A DNA stretch of 64,000 bases from Phytophthora sp. 'mugwort' (Eukaryota > Oomycota > Peronosporomycetes > Peronosporales > Peronosporaceae), in contig JAUCEF010000018.1 in assembly GCA_033558025.1 (NCBI GenBank), positions 372,001 to 436,000 on the forward strand, read 5' to 3'. The notes beneath the pieces are model-generated. The model was not told where the DNA came from. It was given only the letters and a program-made list of their open reading frames with translations, and did not search any database. Every line of letters begins with the position of its first letter. The first letter of the stretch is position 1. The translations under genes were made by a program, and so were the position numbers. This document shows positions 54,184 through 63,312 of the stretch, piece after piece.

Positions 54184-56508
54184 ATGGCGGCGTCTCCGCC
54201 GTGCTGCTTCCGGCTTGAAGCAACTCGTGGCCCTCACAGTGGCGTCGTGCTTCGACAATGCCAAGTGAACGCGGCTGCTGTATCCTCTTCTCCTGCTTGC
54301 GCTCTCTCCATCGGCCGTAAGAAGCGCTGCTGGCTTCGCCTGCCCAAGGACCTCGAGGTGTCAAGCGTCCACGCCGAGTTCCGCTTCGTAGAGGGCGGGA
54401 CGGGAGTCGCAATTCGAGATGCCAAGAGCACGAACGGCACGAAACTCAATGGCAAGCCACTAGTGCCTCATCAGGACTATCCGCTGAGCAATGAGGACCT
54501 TATCGCTGTGGGCAGGACCAGTCTACGCTACGTGAAGGTGCTGCACGGACAACCCTGCGGAGAGGAGGCAGAAAATAGTGTCACTACTACAGCCACAGCT
54601 AGTGCTAATGATGTACTATCGTCAAGTGTTTCGTCTCCAGTGGCAGCAGCTACGAGAGTGATTGTGCTGGATGAAGATTTGGCCGAGTCAACCGAGGTGA
54701 AAGATGCGCCTTTAGGCCCGGCCTCAGCTTCGGGTATTGCTTCTGGTGACACTCCTGTGGACCAGCCTGATACAGAGCCTGCTCATGACGAGTTGATATT
54801 GGAGCCAGCGATGACCGTGAGCGTTAGTGCTGGCAAGAGCAACAAGGGGGCAGGAAGTAACGTCGAGTTAAGTTTGGCGACGAAGCCGTTGTCTGCTATG
54901 GGAAGTGAAAGCAGGGGTGGAGCTATTATTGAGTGTACTCCCGAGGAAGCCACGTGTACACTATGCAAGGCGGTGATCGGAAAATTGGACCTATTAGAGC
55001 AGCAGACACACTTTAACGTGTGTCTTGGTGGCCGTGTTGCCGCAGCGTCTGGGGCTACTGTTACAAAGGGAGCAAAACCAAAGGCGCGGAAACGAGGGAA
55101 TACTGGAGATGCAGCCTGTCGGTCTAAAAAGCCGAGGAAGCCGAAGGCTGGTGAGGATTGTAACGATGTTGCTACCACTGCCCCCAAGGCAAGAAAGGCG
55201 AGAAAGCGAAAGCGGGCACCTGATGCAGGCGAGAGTATCGAGCTAGCGCTGGCGTTGACGGGTAAGAGTAAAATGAGCAAGGAAGAGCAGACCGATATGC
55301 AGCTTGCAGTGACGAAGAAAAAACTGGAGCAACTTGACGTGCAAATTACGAAACTGGCTAAGAGACGCGTGAATCTTGTGAAAACACTGGGCAGACTCGA
55401 GAGGACGAAAGAGAAGTTTCGAAAGTCCCAAGTGCTGCCGCCGGCGAAGGTACTTCAGCTTCTCGATCTAAAAGCTGCGTTCGACGTCATATTCCCAAGC
55501 AACCGCCAGATTCACTCAGTTGATCGACGTGAAAGCAAGGAGCTACCAACACATAATTCCACTGTGGCAAAACAGTATGCTCCATGTAGATTGAGTGAAC
55601 GTGGAATTCCTATAGAGTGCGACGAAGAGAAGCGAGCAGAGTTAGCGGCGGTGGCTGCTATTTCCATGTGGGCACGTGCGTCGCAGCAGCTGTTTGGTCT
55701 CGAGCGCGATATGCTGCTGTATCGCAATAGCGTACTGCGGGCGTTTCTTGGCGACGGCGAGGATGCCGATGACAGTGCAATGAATATAGACAACGTCGAC
55801 GATGTAAATGACGTAGATGAAGACGGTGGTTTTGAACAAGAAGATGAGTCAGAAGAAAAAGTGGAACCTAAGCCCATTCCTCCTGACGAGAATTCAGACC
55901 CAGATGCAGAAGCCCCGGATGTTGTGAAGCGCGTGTTCCTAAACTGGCGGCGCGATTTAGCATTTCTACGTGATCAGACGGCGGAGGAGATTGAAATGGC
56001 CCTCGAGGCTATGAAGGAGACCCAAGCACAAGCTGACGCTGCGGCAAGTGCCGAGAGTGAATCGGATCAAAGGGAAGGCTCCTGTACAGAGATTAGAGAG
56101 GAACATAATGCTGCAAACCCCGGAATTGCGTCCTCAAAGAATGAACTCTTGGCTCGAGAAGAGCAGCGGCTTGCCTGTGAATATATGGCGCAGGTGATGA
56201 TCCAACTGATCGCCGAGAAGAGGCAGCGTGATGACGTTGTGAAACTTGCTCCGGCCCCAAGTCAGGGATCCCAACAGCAGTATCAGCCCGTGATCAACCT
56301 GGTTGATTCCAGCGGCGAAGAGGTCGGGCAGCAGGAGCAAGCTTCCGATATCGTTGTTGCCCGCGACAACAAAGCTGAAGAGGAGCCTTACAGCTCATTT
56401 CTTGATGAGCTACCGAAGGGTGGCCCAGGACGCGGTCTTACTGCCTTAGAAGGCGTAAAGGGGTCAGATACTCAGCGGAACAAGGAGAACTTGTCGCCGA
56501 AGGAGTAA
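54184..56508 (+). CDS. FHA-domain nuclear protein
   Basis: A 774-residue intact protein with an FHA domain at about residues 10-115: LSIGRKKRCWLRL, VSSVHAEF, STNGTKLNGK, with the phosphothreonine-binding Arg, Ser, His and Asn-Gly positions present. Around residues 257-280 is ATCTLC, then HFNVCL, a C-x2-C-x14-H-x3-C motif resembling a UBZ-type ubiquitin-binding zinc finger, with a longer spacing than typical. Lysine/arginine-rich stretches (about 300-345, KARKRGN, KKPRKPKAG, RKARKRKRAP) are probable nuclear localisation signals. A coiled coil spans about 366-415 (KKKLEQLDVQITKLAKRRVN). Acidic stretches follow. FHA plus ubiquitin-binding finger suggests DNA-damage signalling, but this is inference; a specific orthologue is not recognised. 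The ATG at 54184 is chosen as the first ATG in frame. Confidence 0.75.
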   Translation: MAASPPCCFRLEATRGPHSGVVLRQCQVNAAAVSSSPACALSIGRKKRCWLRLPKDLEVSSVHAEFRFVEGGTGVAIRDAKSTNGTKLNGKPLVPHQDYPLSNEDLIAVGRTSLRYVKVLHGQPCGEEAENSVTTTATASANDVLSSSVSSPVAAATRVIVLDEDLAESTEVKDAPLGPASASGIASGDTPVDQPDTEPAHDELILEPAMTVSVSAGKSNKGAGSNVELSLATKPLSAMGSESRGGAIIECTPEEATCTLCKAVIGKLDLLEQQTHFNVCLGGRVAAASGATVTKGAKPKARKRGNTGDAACRSKKPRKPKAGEDCNDVATTAPKARKARKRKRAPDAGESIELALALTGKSKMSKEEQTDMQLAVTKKKLEQLDVQITKLAKRRVNLVKTLGRLERTKEKFRKSQVLPPAKVLQLLDLKAAFDVIFPSNRQIHSVDRRESKELPTHNSTVAKQYAPCRLSERGIPIECDEEKRAELAAVAAISMWARASQQLFGLERDMLLYRNSVLRAFLGDGEDADDSAMNIDNVDDVNDVDEDGGFEQEDESEEKVEPKPIPPDENSDPDAEAPDVVKRVFLNWRRDLAFLRDQTAEEIEMALEAMKETQAQADAAASAESESDQREGSCTEIREEHNAANPGIASSKNELLAREEQRLACEYMAQVMIQLIAEKRQRDDVVKLAPAPSQGSQQQYQPVINLVDSSGEEVGQQEQASDIVVARDNKAEEEPYSSFLDELPKGGPGRGLTALEGVKGSDTQRNKENLSPKE

Positions 56509-56919
56509 ACAATCCGGCTCGTGTGCCTGAAAATGGTTAAGAGCAGCACACCGAATAATTAAGTGTTTAAAGCAGAGTGAAGGTGGACTAGTACGGAGTC
56601 GACGTTGACATCGACAGTGTGTCACTGTAGATAGTAAGGCGACGGCAAGGCTGCTGCTGACCTGGAATTGTGAATGCTAAATAGGTTTGCTGCTGCTGCA
56701 TCTGTATGCAGCGCCATACCACGGAGACGCAATCGGAACGCTCCACTAGCTCGACAATTTAAGGCCGAGGGATTGCACTTTGCTGTCAATGCACTATAGT
56801 TGCCTGTCAAAAGCGACTTCAAGTGTATCCATGTCGAGCCTCCGCCAATCATCTGGCAAACCCCGTCAAAGATGAAAAATCAGACTGCTCAAGGCGTCGC
56901 AGATCCTGCACCTAGATTG

Positions 56920-56930
56920 CCATTCTTTAA
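56920..56930 (+). promoter_or_regulatory. Initiator-like core promoter of the first mucin-like gene
   Basis: CCATTCTTTAA, close to the oomycete initiator consensus, lies about 25 bases upstream of the ATG at 56951. This gives a very short 5' UTR. The preceding 56509-56919 holds no gene. Confidence 0.45.
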
Positions 56931-56950
56931 GTGCATCACCTTTTAAGAGC

Positions 56951-58141
56951 ATGGCGCCGCTTCGTCTCTCGCTGTTCGTAGCGCTGGGCACGTCCTACGT
57001 CGCCGCCGTGGAGGTGAGTGTGTGTCGCGACGCCACGTACGACATCCCGGTGGACGCGACGTCGCTGTGCTCGGGATCGGGAGCGGCACCCGCGGGCTGG
57101 AGCTGCCCCAAGGAAGGCGACGTGGCCGTGGCCCACTGCCTCTCCACTCTCGCGTCGTACGGGAGCGGGAGCTGCGTGGCGCCTGAGGACGCCGTGTGCC
57201 AGTTGGTCAACGGAGACACCTGGGGCTGTGTGCTGCCCTCGTTGGGCTGCAACAACGCGCCCGTCGAGGTGGAGAGCGCATGCGAGACGTGGGACTACAG
57301 CGGCGACGACTCGGTGGACAGCTCCGGCTCCTTTGATGGCAATGAGGACTACGATGAGAGCTGGTTCATGCAGACCACGGAGATACGCGAGCTCTACGAC
57401 TGCGGGAACACGCCCACGCCCGCGCCGACCACCGCGACACCAGAGTCGACCCCTTCGGCGACGGAGACCATCACGACGGATGCACCCGCCGCGACCCCGA
57501 TGACAGAAGTTACCGAGAGTAATGATACCGAACCAGAGATTTTTACTGTGACACCGACTCCAGCACCTACTGAGTGCAGTCGTTCTTCTAGTGGAGCAGC
57601 GGACGTCGGGGTGACAGGATACCGTGAGACGGAGGTCGGAGACGAGGAAAGCGGCGCTGGAGCAGCAACCACGGTGACGTTTGCTGCTGCAGATGCCTTA
57701 GACTTCGGAGGGCTGAGTGACGAGATGGTGGCTGTGATCGCAGCGGTGGTGGCCTTTGCTGCTGTCGTTGTGGCTGTCGTCGCCGTTGTTTACGCCAGGA
57801 AGAGGCACAGGAAGGAGGGCGTGGAAGAAGGTGGAGAGGCAGGTGCGTCTGTGGACGACAGTGAAGAGAACGATGAAGACGCCGATACGGACGCCGAGAA
57901 TGAAGCCGCATCTCCGGTCGCTCCCCCAACGCCCGCTGTGGTAACGAAGAAAATGGCGACGACGCCGACCGCTGCAAAGGTGAGGGTAGCAACGACGCCT
58001 ACGACAATCCCGGCAGCGACAAGTACACCTGCAGCTTCCACAGAGACATTATCATCCAACAATGTGTCGGAGGTTGCAGGCGACGACAAGACAAATGACA
58101 GCGCAGATTCAGATTCGTCGATTGCTGCCAAGGACGACTGA
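56951..58141 (+). CDS. Mucin-like type I membrane protein, paralogue 1
   Basis: A 396-residue protein. A signal peptide covers about 1-19, then a cysteine-rich ectodomain (about 20-150) with [54 protein letters not shown] and [14 protein letters not shown] threonine/proline/serine-rich stalk follows (about 155-215, probably O-glycosylated). A single membrane segment lies at about 259-281 with a basic stop-transfer YARKRHRK, and an acidic cytosolic tail of about 115 residues. It is a tandem paralogue of 59641-60765. The ectodomain is not assigned to a named family; similar proteins are described as hypothetical in oomycetes as far as I know. A cell-surface sensor or wall-contact role is inferred from topology only. 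Confidence 0.82.
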   Translation: MAPLRLSLFVALGTSYVAAVEVSVCRDATYDIPVDATSLCSGSGAAPAGWSCPKEGDVAVAHCLSTLASYGSGSCVAPEDAVCQLVNGDTWGCVLPSLGCNNAPVEVESACETWDYSGDDSVDSSGSFDGNEDYDESWFMQTTEIRELYDCGNTPTPAPTTATPESTPSATETITTDAPAATPMTEVTESNDTEPEIFTVTPTPAPTECSRSSSGAADVGVTGYRETEVGDEESGAGAATTVTFAAADALDFGGLSDEMVAVIAAVVAFAAVVVAVVAVVYARKRHRKEGVEEGGEAGASVDDSEENDEDADTDAENEAASPVAPPTPAVVTKKMATTPTAAKVRVATTPTTIPAATSTPAASTETLSSNNVSEVAGDDKTNDSADSDSSIAAKDD

Positions 58142-59640
58142 TAGCTATATACGCAGTAACGGCCACGTCAAAGGTGTTCGAGGCTAAAAGCTATTTTACC
58201 TTTTCTGTCTCAATGAAAATGAAACCGAGTCAGAAGGCACAAGCCAGAGATAAAATGGCTTGGTCAGTTCGATTATATGCAGGTGAGTTCAGCAGAAGCC
58301 TCCGAGATCTTCCCTTCGGAGACTGCTGTTGCTCGGCACGTCAATCTTTGAGGCAGCCACAAAGCTTTCAGCCAGTAGAAGGATCCGAAGTGTGGAAATT
58401 CTACCGCGTACCAAGTCGGCTCAACTCGACGGCACCGTCGTAATTCGCACCGTGTTGATGAAACCGAAACAAACGCCGCTCTCAGCAGGTATTAATATCA
58501 ATAGGCCTTGCATAAGACACGGTTTTAGCTGGGGGTGTGTGGGGGGCATGAGCTAGGAGCTAATAGCTCCGTCGGAGGATTAGAAAGCTCCATCGAAATG
58601 AGCTTGCGAGGATGGCAATATTTGCGCGGGTCAAACGTTTCCAATATCCTTCTCTGAAGTGCCATTCTGACTCCAAAAGTTCAGATCTCCGTTATGGTAC
58701 ATACGTACCAATATTTGGGCCGAAATGGTCCGGTCTCGATGTGCCTATCAGTACTCGACGGCACCGACAACGCAGAATATATGTACCACACGTTCCGAAA
58801 TTAACAACACTCCTTGCGATTCGAAAGAGCCGTTCGAGTTAGAGCCCCTGTGTCACCACCCGCCGTCTCTGACGCTTTGCAGGTCGGAACTGTTTGATCG
58901 CAAAGCGTTCGATCGACGTTGGAAGATGTCGGAGACTGCAGATTTGAAAGCTCCATACAACGATATTAAACTAGCGAAAACTCGCATTAATCCACTATTT
59001 GAAGCCACAAGCGAAGCCATATGCAGCATTTCGGAACCGAAGTCATTTACAGTTTCGGCGCATTGCAGACCAGCTCGGCAGTAGGAAGCAGACGACTTGT
59101 TCAGAGAAAGCGGCAACCAAGCCAATGTCGCACCAATTTGTGCATTTGTGTCGAGAGCAGACGTGACCCGAGTACTATTTCCGTTCGGTCTCTGCATCCC
59201 CAAGAAATCCACTCTGCGACTAGGGGTTCAAAACTGCCGTTTTGATGGACGATCGCAGGATCTACTACAGACGAACATCGGCTCGGCGAAGTTGATCCGT
59301 GCCCGCGGCTGTAAATGTACTCCACCCATTCTCCTGCTGCCTTCGCCATCAAGACGATGCTCGCAGAGAAATTGCAGCATGTTTTGTGTCGCACTGAACA
59401 CTCTTCGCACCAGCTGTCAGAATTGTCACCTGCTCCGCAAAATTTGGACCCACAGTGGTATCCCTGACGATCGCCACTCGAGGAGTGGTCTGTCTATCCC
59501 AATTGCCAGCCGCCGGCTCCTCATTCCAGCACTTGCTATCAAATAGGCACTGCTATCTGGATTTTGCCAGCAAAACCGACCGACACAAAATACCGCGGTA
59601 CTTTAGGATAATAACCAACACCAGCCACAACTACACAATC
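58142..59640. other. Spacer between the two mucin-like paralogues
   Basis: A minus frame of 119 codons (59212-58853, MDFLGMQRPNGNS...) is the longest and has no motif. A plus frame overlaps its opposite strand. CTCGACGGCACCG occurs twice (58427 and 58756). The spacer is long for a gene island and may contain an old insertion. Confidence 0.45.
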
Positions 59641-60765
59641 ATGCTGCGTTTGCTGCCGATGCTACTCGCGACTATAAGCGCGTCTACCAGCGCTGCCGTG
59701 GATGTGAGCGTTTGTCGCGACGCTACCTACAGCCTCTCGATCGACGCCTCTCTGCTATGCGCCGGATCGGGCTCAGTGCCCGCGGGCTTCAGCTGCCCCA
59801 AGGCGGGCGACGTGGCTGTAGCTGACTGTCACTCGTATCTGCCGTCGTACATGGACGGCAGCTGCGTTGCACCGGAAGATGCTGTGTGCCAGCTCGTGAA
59901 CGAAGACACGTGGGGCTGCGTGCTGCCCACTGTGGGCTGCGACGATGTCGTTGCGCCAAAATGCGAGACCTGGGACTATGACGGAGAAGACACCGTGGAC
60001 CTGGACGGCTCCGGCTCCTTCGACGGCAATGAGGACTACGACGAGAGTTGGTTCGTGCAGACTAGTCCGCTGCGTGACCTATACGACTGCGGCGAGAGGC
60101 CCACGCCCGCGCCCACGACGCCCGAAGTGACGCCCGCCGCCACAACCACGGCGCCGGTTGCGACGCCTGCAGCTACCACAACGGCTCCCAAGGCTACGCC
60201 GGCTGCTACTACGACGGCTCCGAAGGCGACACCTGCAGCTACTACGACGGCACCGAAGGCTACGCCCGCCGCTACGACGCCTACGCCGACCCCCGCGGCG
60301 ACAAACACAACCGAGCCGATTGCTACGCCAGCGGCTACTAAGACGACGACCCCCACGCCCACACCGGCGGCTACGACGATGTTCGAAAGCAATTCAAACA
60401 GTGGCTCGGAGGAGGCAGAAGTTGGAGATGACAAAACGGAGGTCGGAGACGACGACGTACAAGTGGGAGACGTGGACCCAGCAGCCGCCGACTCTTCGAC
60501 CGTATCGCTGTCGTCTGGTAACAGTACTAGCACCGGCGCATTCGGCGCTGCCGCCATAGCTGGCGTCGCAGTAGCTGCTGCCGTTGTGGCGGTCGCTGCG
60601 GTCGCCGCTGTCTACGCCAGGAAGAGACGTCAGACAAACCAGCATGACGACGATGAGACCCTCGCTTCTTCGCGCGAACGCAGGGAGAGTCTTGAGTACG
60701 AGATGGCGCTGACGCCGCCCAATGCGTTCGCCGAGCCTATCGTCATTACGTCCCCCAGAAGTTAA
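59641..60765 (+). CDS. Mucin-like type I membrane protein, paralogue 2
   Basis: A 374-residue protein with the same layout as paralogue 1. The signal peptide is about 1-19, the ectodomain has [54 protein letters not shown] and [14 protein letters not shown], and the stalk has tandem threonine/alanine/proline repeats. The membrane segment is about 300-323 followed by YARKRRQ. The cytosolic tail is only about 45 residues, much shorter than in paralogue 1, and unrelated in sequence. The start ATG at 59641 opens the signal peptide; the in-frame upstream extension to 59455 is not supported. The ectodomain is well conserved between copies while stalk and tail diverged, which suggests selection on the ectodomain. 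Confidence 0.82.
   Translation: MLRLLPMLLATISASTSAAVDVSVCRDATYSLSIDASLLCAGSGSVPAGFSCPKAGDVAVADCHSYLPSYMDGSCVAPEDAVCQLVNEDTWGCVLPTVGCDDVVAPKCETWDYDGEDTVDLDGSGSFDGNEDYDESWFVQTSPLRDLYDCGERPTPAPTTPEVTPAATTTAPVATPAATTTAPKATPAATTTAPKATPAATTTAPKATPAATTPTPTPAATNTTEPIATPAATKTTTPTPTPAATTMFESNSNSGSEEAEVGDDKTEVGDDDVQVGDVDPAAADSSTVSLSSGNSTSTGAFGAAAIAGVAVAAAVVAVAAVAAVYARKRRQTNQHDDDETLASSRERRESLEYEMALTPPNAFAEPIVITSPRS
60141..60272 (+). repeat. In-frame 33-base repeats in the stalk of paralogue 2
   Basis: About four copies of an 11-residue unit [11 protein letters not shown] (first copy V for K), encoded by 33-base units with mostly synonymous differences, followed by degenerate TPTPAA copies. Confidence 0.85.
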
Positions 60766-60957
60766 AGGATGAAGATAAACAAGGGCAGAGAGAGTTAAGC
60801 TGAGCCATCAAGACTGAGCTACGCTATGGACTACATTTGAGTAATGCATTGCAATTTTCTAGCTGTGCGAGGGCACAGTAGACCAAAGGAAGCCAAAGAA
60901 AACAATCAAATACCATTATGTGTCAAATAAAGATTTGTATATCAACAAAATTTGTGT

Positions 60958-62694
60958 CTACTGCGTCGTAAAGGGATTCGTGAAGGAAGGAGCCGCGATG
61001 CCAACGATGTTGCCAAACTGTTCGCTGAACGAGCTCTCAGCCTCCGCACCCAGCTGCTGACGGGCAGCACGACGCTTGAGTTTGCGCCACTGCTTGGCCT
61101 TTCGTCGAGCGGCCGTGGCTGTCAGCGGGTTCAGAGCATCCTGTGCCAACTTGGCGGCCAGCTCCTGGGTCGACAGCGCCGTGTGCGGCAGCGTGAAGTT
61201 GCCCGCGTCGGCACCGTCGTCGACCATCTCCGAGTCCGAGTCCATGTCCGAATCCGAGTCGCTATCGCCTAAAATTTGACTAATGCGAGCGCTCGCTGTC
61301 GTCTCGGACCCCATAGTTACGTCGCCATTACCGCCAGTGGCCACGGGGATCGAGCATTGTGGACCGCTAATGATGCCCTTAGAAGCGTCCGAGTCCGGCA
61401 GGAAGATGCTCGTCGGGTTCAGGTCTTCGTCAGCAACGTTGAATTCCTGTCCGAATGAAGTGACCAGCTGTGTGTCCAGCACCTGAACGCTCTGGTCCGG
61501 AGGCGGCGTGAAGTACGGCAGTTTGCCTCGGTTCCAGTCTTGCAGCACGATGCGAGCAGCAGCTTGGCGGTCAGGGATCCCTCCCTTGCCCAGCTTCCCC
61601 TTGGCTTGTGCCACAAGCACCAAAAACTGTACCGCGTCCTGGAAGCACTTGGACACCGTCTCCACAGGTAATTGATACAGCTCGGCGAGCTGCGCCGGCT
61701 GGCAGCGCGTCAGTAGCACCTGTACCGCTCCAACTGGATCCGCCATCGACTCTGTGTTAATGCAGTTACGCAGTAGCAGCGCGCTGGAGTCCGAGTTGTC
61801 GAACACGATACCGGGACAATCTAGCAGCTTAATCTTGCTATCAATATGCACCTCCTGCATGACCTTAGTGTGGCCAGCCGTGCTCGAAACACTGGCCGCC
61901 TTGCTACGCTTAAGCGAGTTGATCACTGAGCTCTTGCCGACATTTGGGTATCCAATGACTCCGACCGTAATAGCTGTTTTGACGCCGTGACTGCGGCAAT
62001 AATTCTTCAGCAGCTGCATGAGTGCGTCCGTCCCCACCGCTTTGCTGCCACTCACAGCCTCACCCACCGCTTTGTCTGCCTTGCCGAAATTAGCGCTCAG
62101 ATGCTTCGACTGGTTCTGTGTGGACGCCTTAAAGGCCACCGTAGGGTAGAATCCCCGCAGGTACTTGAGCCAGGGCTGTAGCACATGCGGAGGCACGAGG
62201 TCCACCTTGTTGAGCACCAGCACCAGCTTCTTGCCGTGTCGGTTGCCAATGGCGTCCTCCATCTCGAGCGTGCGGCAGCCCAAGGGGTCGCGCGCGTCTA
62301 GTATTTCGAGGATGACGTCAGCCTTGTCAACGACCTTGCGCAGCTCTTTCATGTAGGCGCGGCGACTCGCGTCGTTGATGACCAGCTCATCCTTCGTCTC
62401 CTTCTGCACCTGCTGGGTCTGATTCTGCTCAAACTGCTGCGAGATCTGTGCAGCGCGGCCGGCCAGCTCTGCCAGGCTCAGACCTGAGACCACGCCGCGG
62501 TTGCGCCCGACCTGCTGGCTGCGGAGCTGCTCGCGCTTTTGTTGTAGCTTCAAGGAAGTTTGTTTGCTCGCCAGTTTCTTAGGCACCGAGCGGTTCTGCT
62601 GACCCAGTTGGCTCTTACCACTGCGCAGGGCCTGCGCCGCGATACCCTGGCGCTTAACGCCGCGTCCGCGCGGAGGAGCCTGCTTACGACCCAT
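60958..62694 (-). CDS. Nucleostemin/GNL3-like circularly permuted GTPase
   Basis: A 578-residue protein; the start at 62694 (MGRKQAPPRGRGVKRQGI) is chosen over a hydrophobic upstream extension. The N-terminal ~90 residues are basic (nucleolar targeting). The GTPase motifs come in permuted order: G4 LVLNKVDLVP, then G1 GVIGYPNVGKSS, G2-region TAGHTKVMQEVHI, and G3 LLDCPGIVF, the hallmark of the YlqF/YawG (GNL) class. KELRKVVDKADVILEILDAR and DPLGCRTLEME precede G4 as in GNL3/GNL3L. The C-terminus is acidic (SDSDSDMDSDSEM) followed by a basic stretch. Expected role is ribosome biogenesis in the nucleolus and 60S export. It is convergent with the mucin-like paralogue 2; the stop codons are about 190 bases apart. 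Confidence 0.92.
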   Translation of the reverse strand: MGRKQAPPRGRGVKRQGIAAQALRSGKSQLGQQNRSVPKKLASKQTSLKLQQKREQLRSQQVGRNRGVVSGLSLAELAGRAAQISQQFEQNQTQQVQKETKDELVINDASRRAYMKELRKVVDKADVILEILDARDPLGCRTLEMEDAIGNRHGKKLVLVLNKVDLVPPHVLQPWLKYLRGFYPTVAFKASTQNQSKHLSANFGKADKAVGEAVSGSKAVGTDALMQLLKNYCRSHGVKTAITVGVIGYPNVGKSSVINSLKRSKAASVSSTAGHTKVMQEVHIDSKIKLLDCPGIVFDNSDSSALLLRNCINTESMADPVGAVQVLLTRCQPAQLAELYQLPVETVSKCFQDAVQFLVLVAQAKGKLGKGGIPDRQAAARIVLQDWNRGKLPYFTPPPDQSVQVLDTQLVTSFGQEFNVADEDLNPTSIFLPDSDASKGIISGPQCSIPVATGGNGDVTMGSETTASARISQILGDSDSDSDMDSDSEMVDDGADAGNFTLPHTALSTQELAAKLAQDALNPLTATAARRKAKQWRKLKRRAARQQLGAEAESSFSEQFGNIVGIAAPSFTNPFTTQ

Positions 62695-63312
62695 ACTGCG
62701 GAAGACGTAGTAATGGCTGGAGGAGAGCATGACGTATTTTAGACCAATAAAAAGTCGAATAAAGATGATGTAAGGTGATGTGGTCAAGCAGGTTTAAAAG
62801 GTGTATCCATATATCATGCTGACATTGAAGTGGGTGGATCCATTTCATCTCTTACCGGCCAAGTGAGCGCTTTGTTGCGTGTCAACACGTCCGCGGCGCT
62901 CACCGTTGAGGTATGTCGGTACCTATAGATGCAGATCCAAGAATGGCGATGGCCCGATCTCAAGTTAATGCTAATAGCGACGAGTATTTATAAGTCAATG
63001 GCCGGTACTTCGGATGAGTAGTTGGAAATGACGCATATTTTTGGTGATGACTATTACTTCTCGCAAAGGACTTCTGCGTTAACATTGATGTCGTCGCTGT
63101 GCGATGTATAAGATGGTGAAGACAAAGAGCGGAGCCGCTAGTAAGCCGCTGGGCCTAAAAATATGCGGCTAGAAGCGCGCATAGCGCATGGGCTTCAACC
63201 AAGCCGCTGCTTGTGCGTTAGAGCTAGGAATTCGTCGCATCTCTCAACAGATTATAACCCGCCTCTTAAACGTCTGGAGACGAATTTCTTGATTCGTACT
63301 TGCGTATTAGCC
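62695..63312. other. Intergenic region between divergent genes
   Basis: This contains the 5' flanks of the GTPase and RhoGEF genes. Around 63130-63215 are several GCCGCT/AGCGGC and AAGCCGCT words (AGCGGAGCCGCT, AAGCCGCTGGGC, CAAGCCGCTGCTTG) in both orientations, possibly regulatory. No gene. Confidence 0.5.

Noticed and set aside
57018..57503. A 161-codon plus frame inside the first mucin-like gene
   Set aside because: Shifted frame of a GC-rich gene with Arg/Thr-rich nonsense composition and no independent start signal.
60036..60557. A 173-codon minus frame with valine/alanine/glycine repeats
   Set aside because: It is the reverse reading of the Thr/Ala/Pro stalk repeats of paralogue 2, not a gene.
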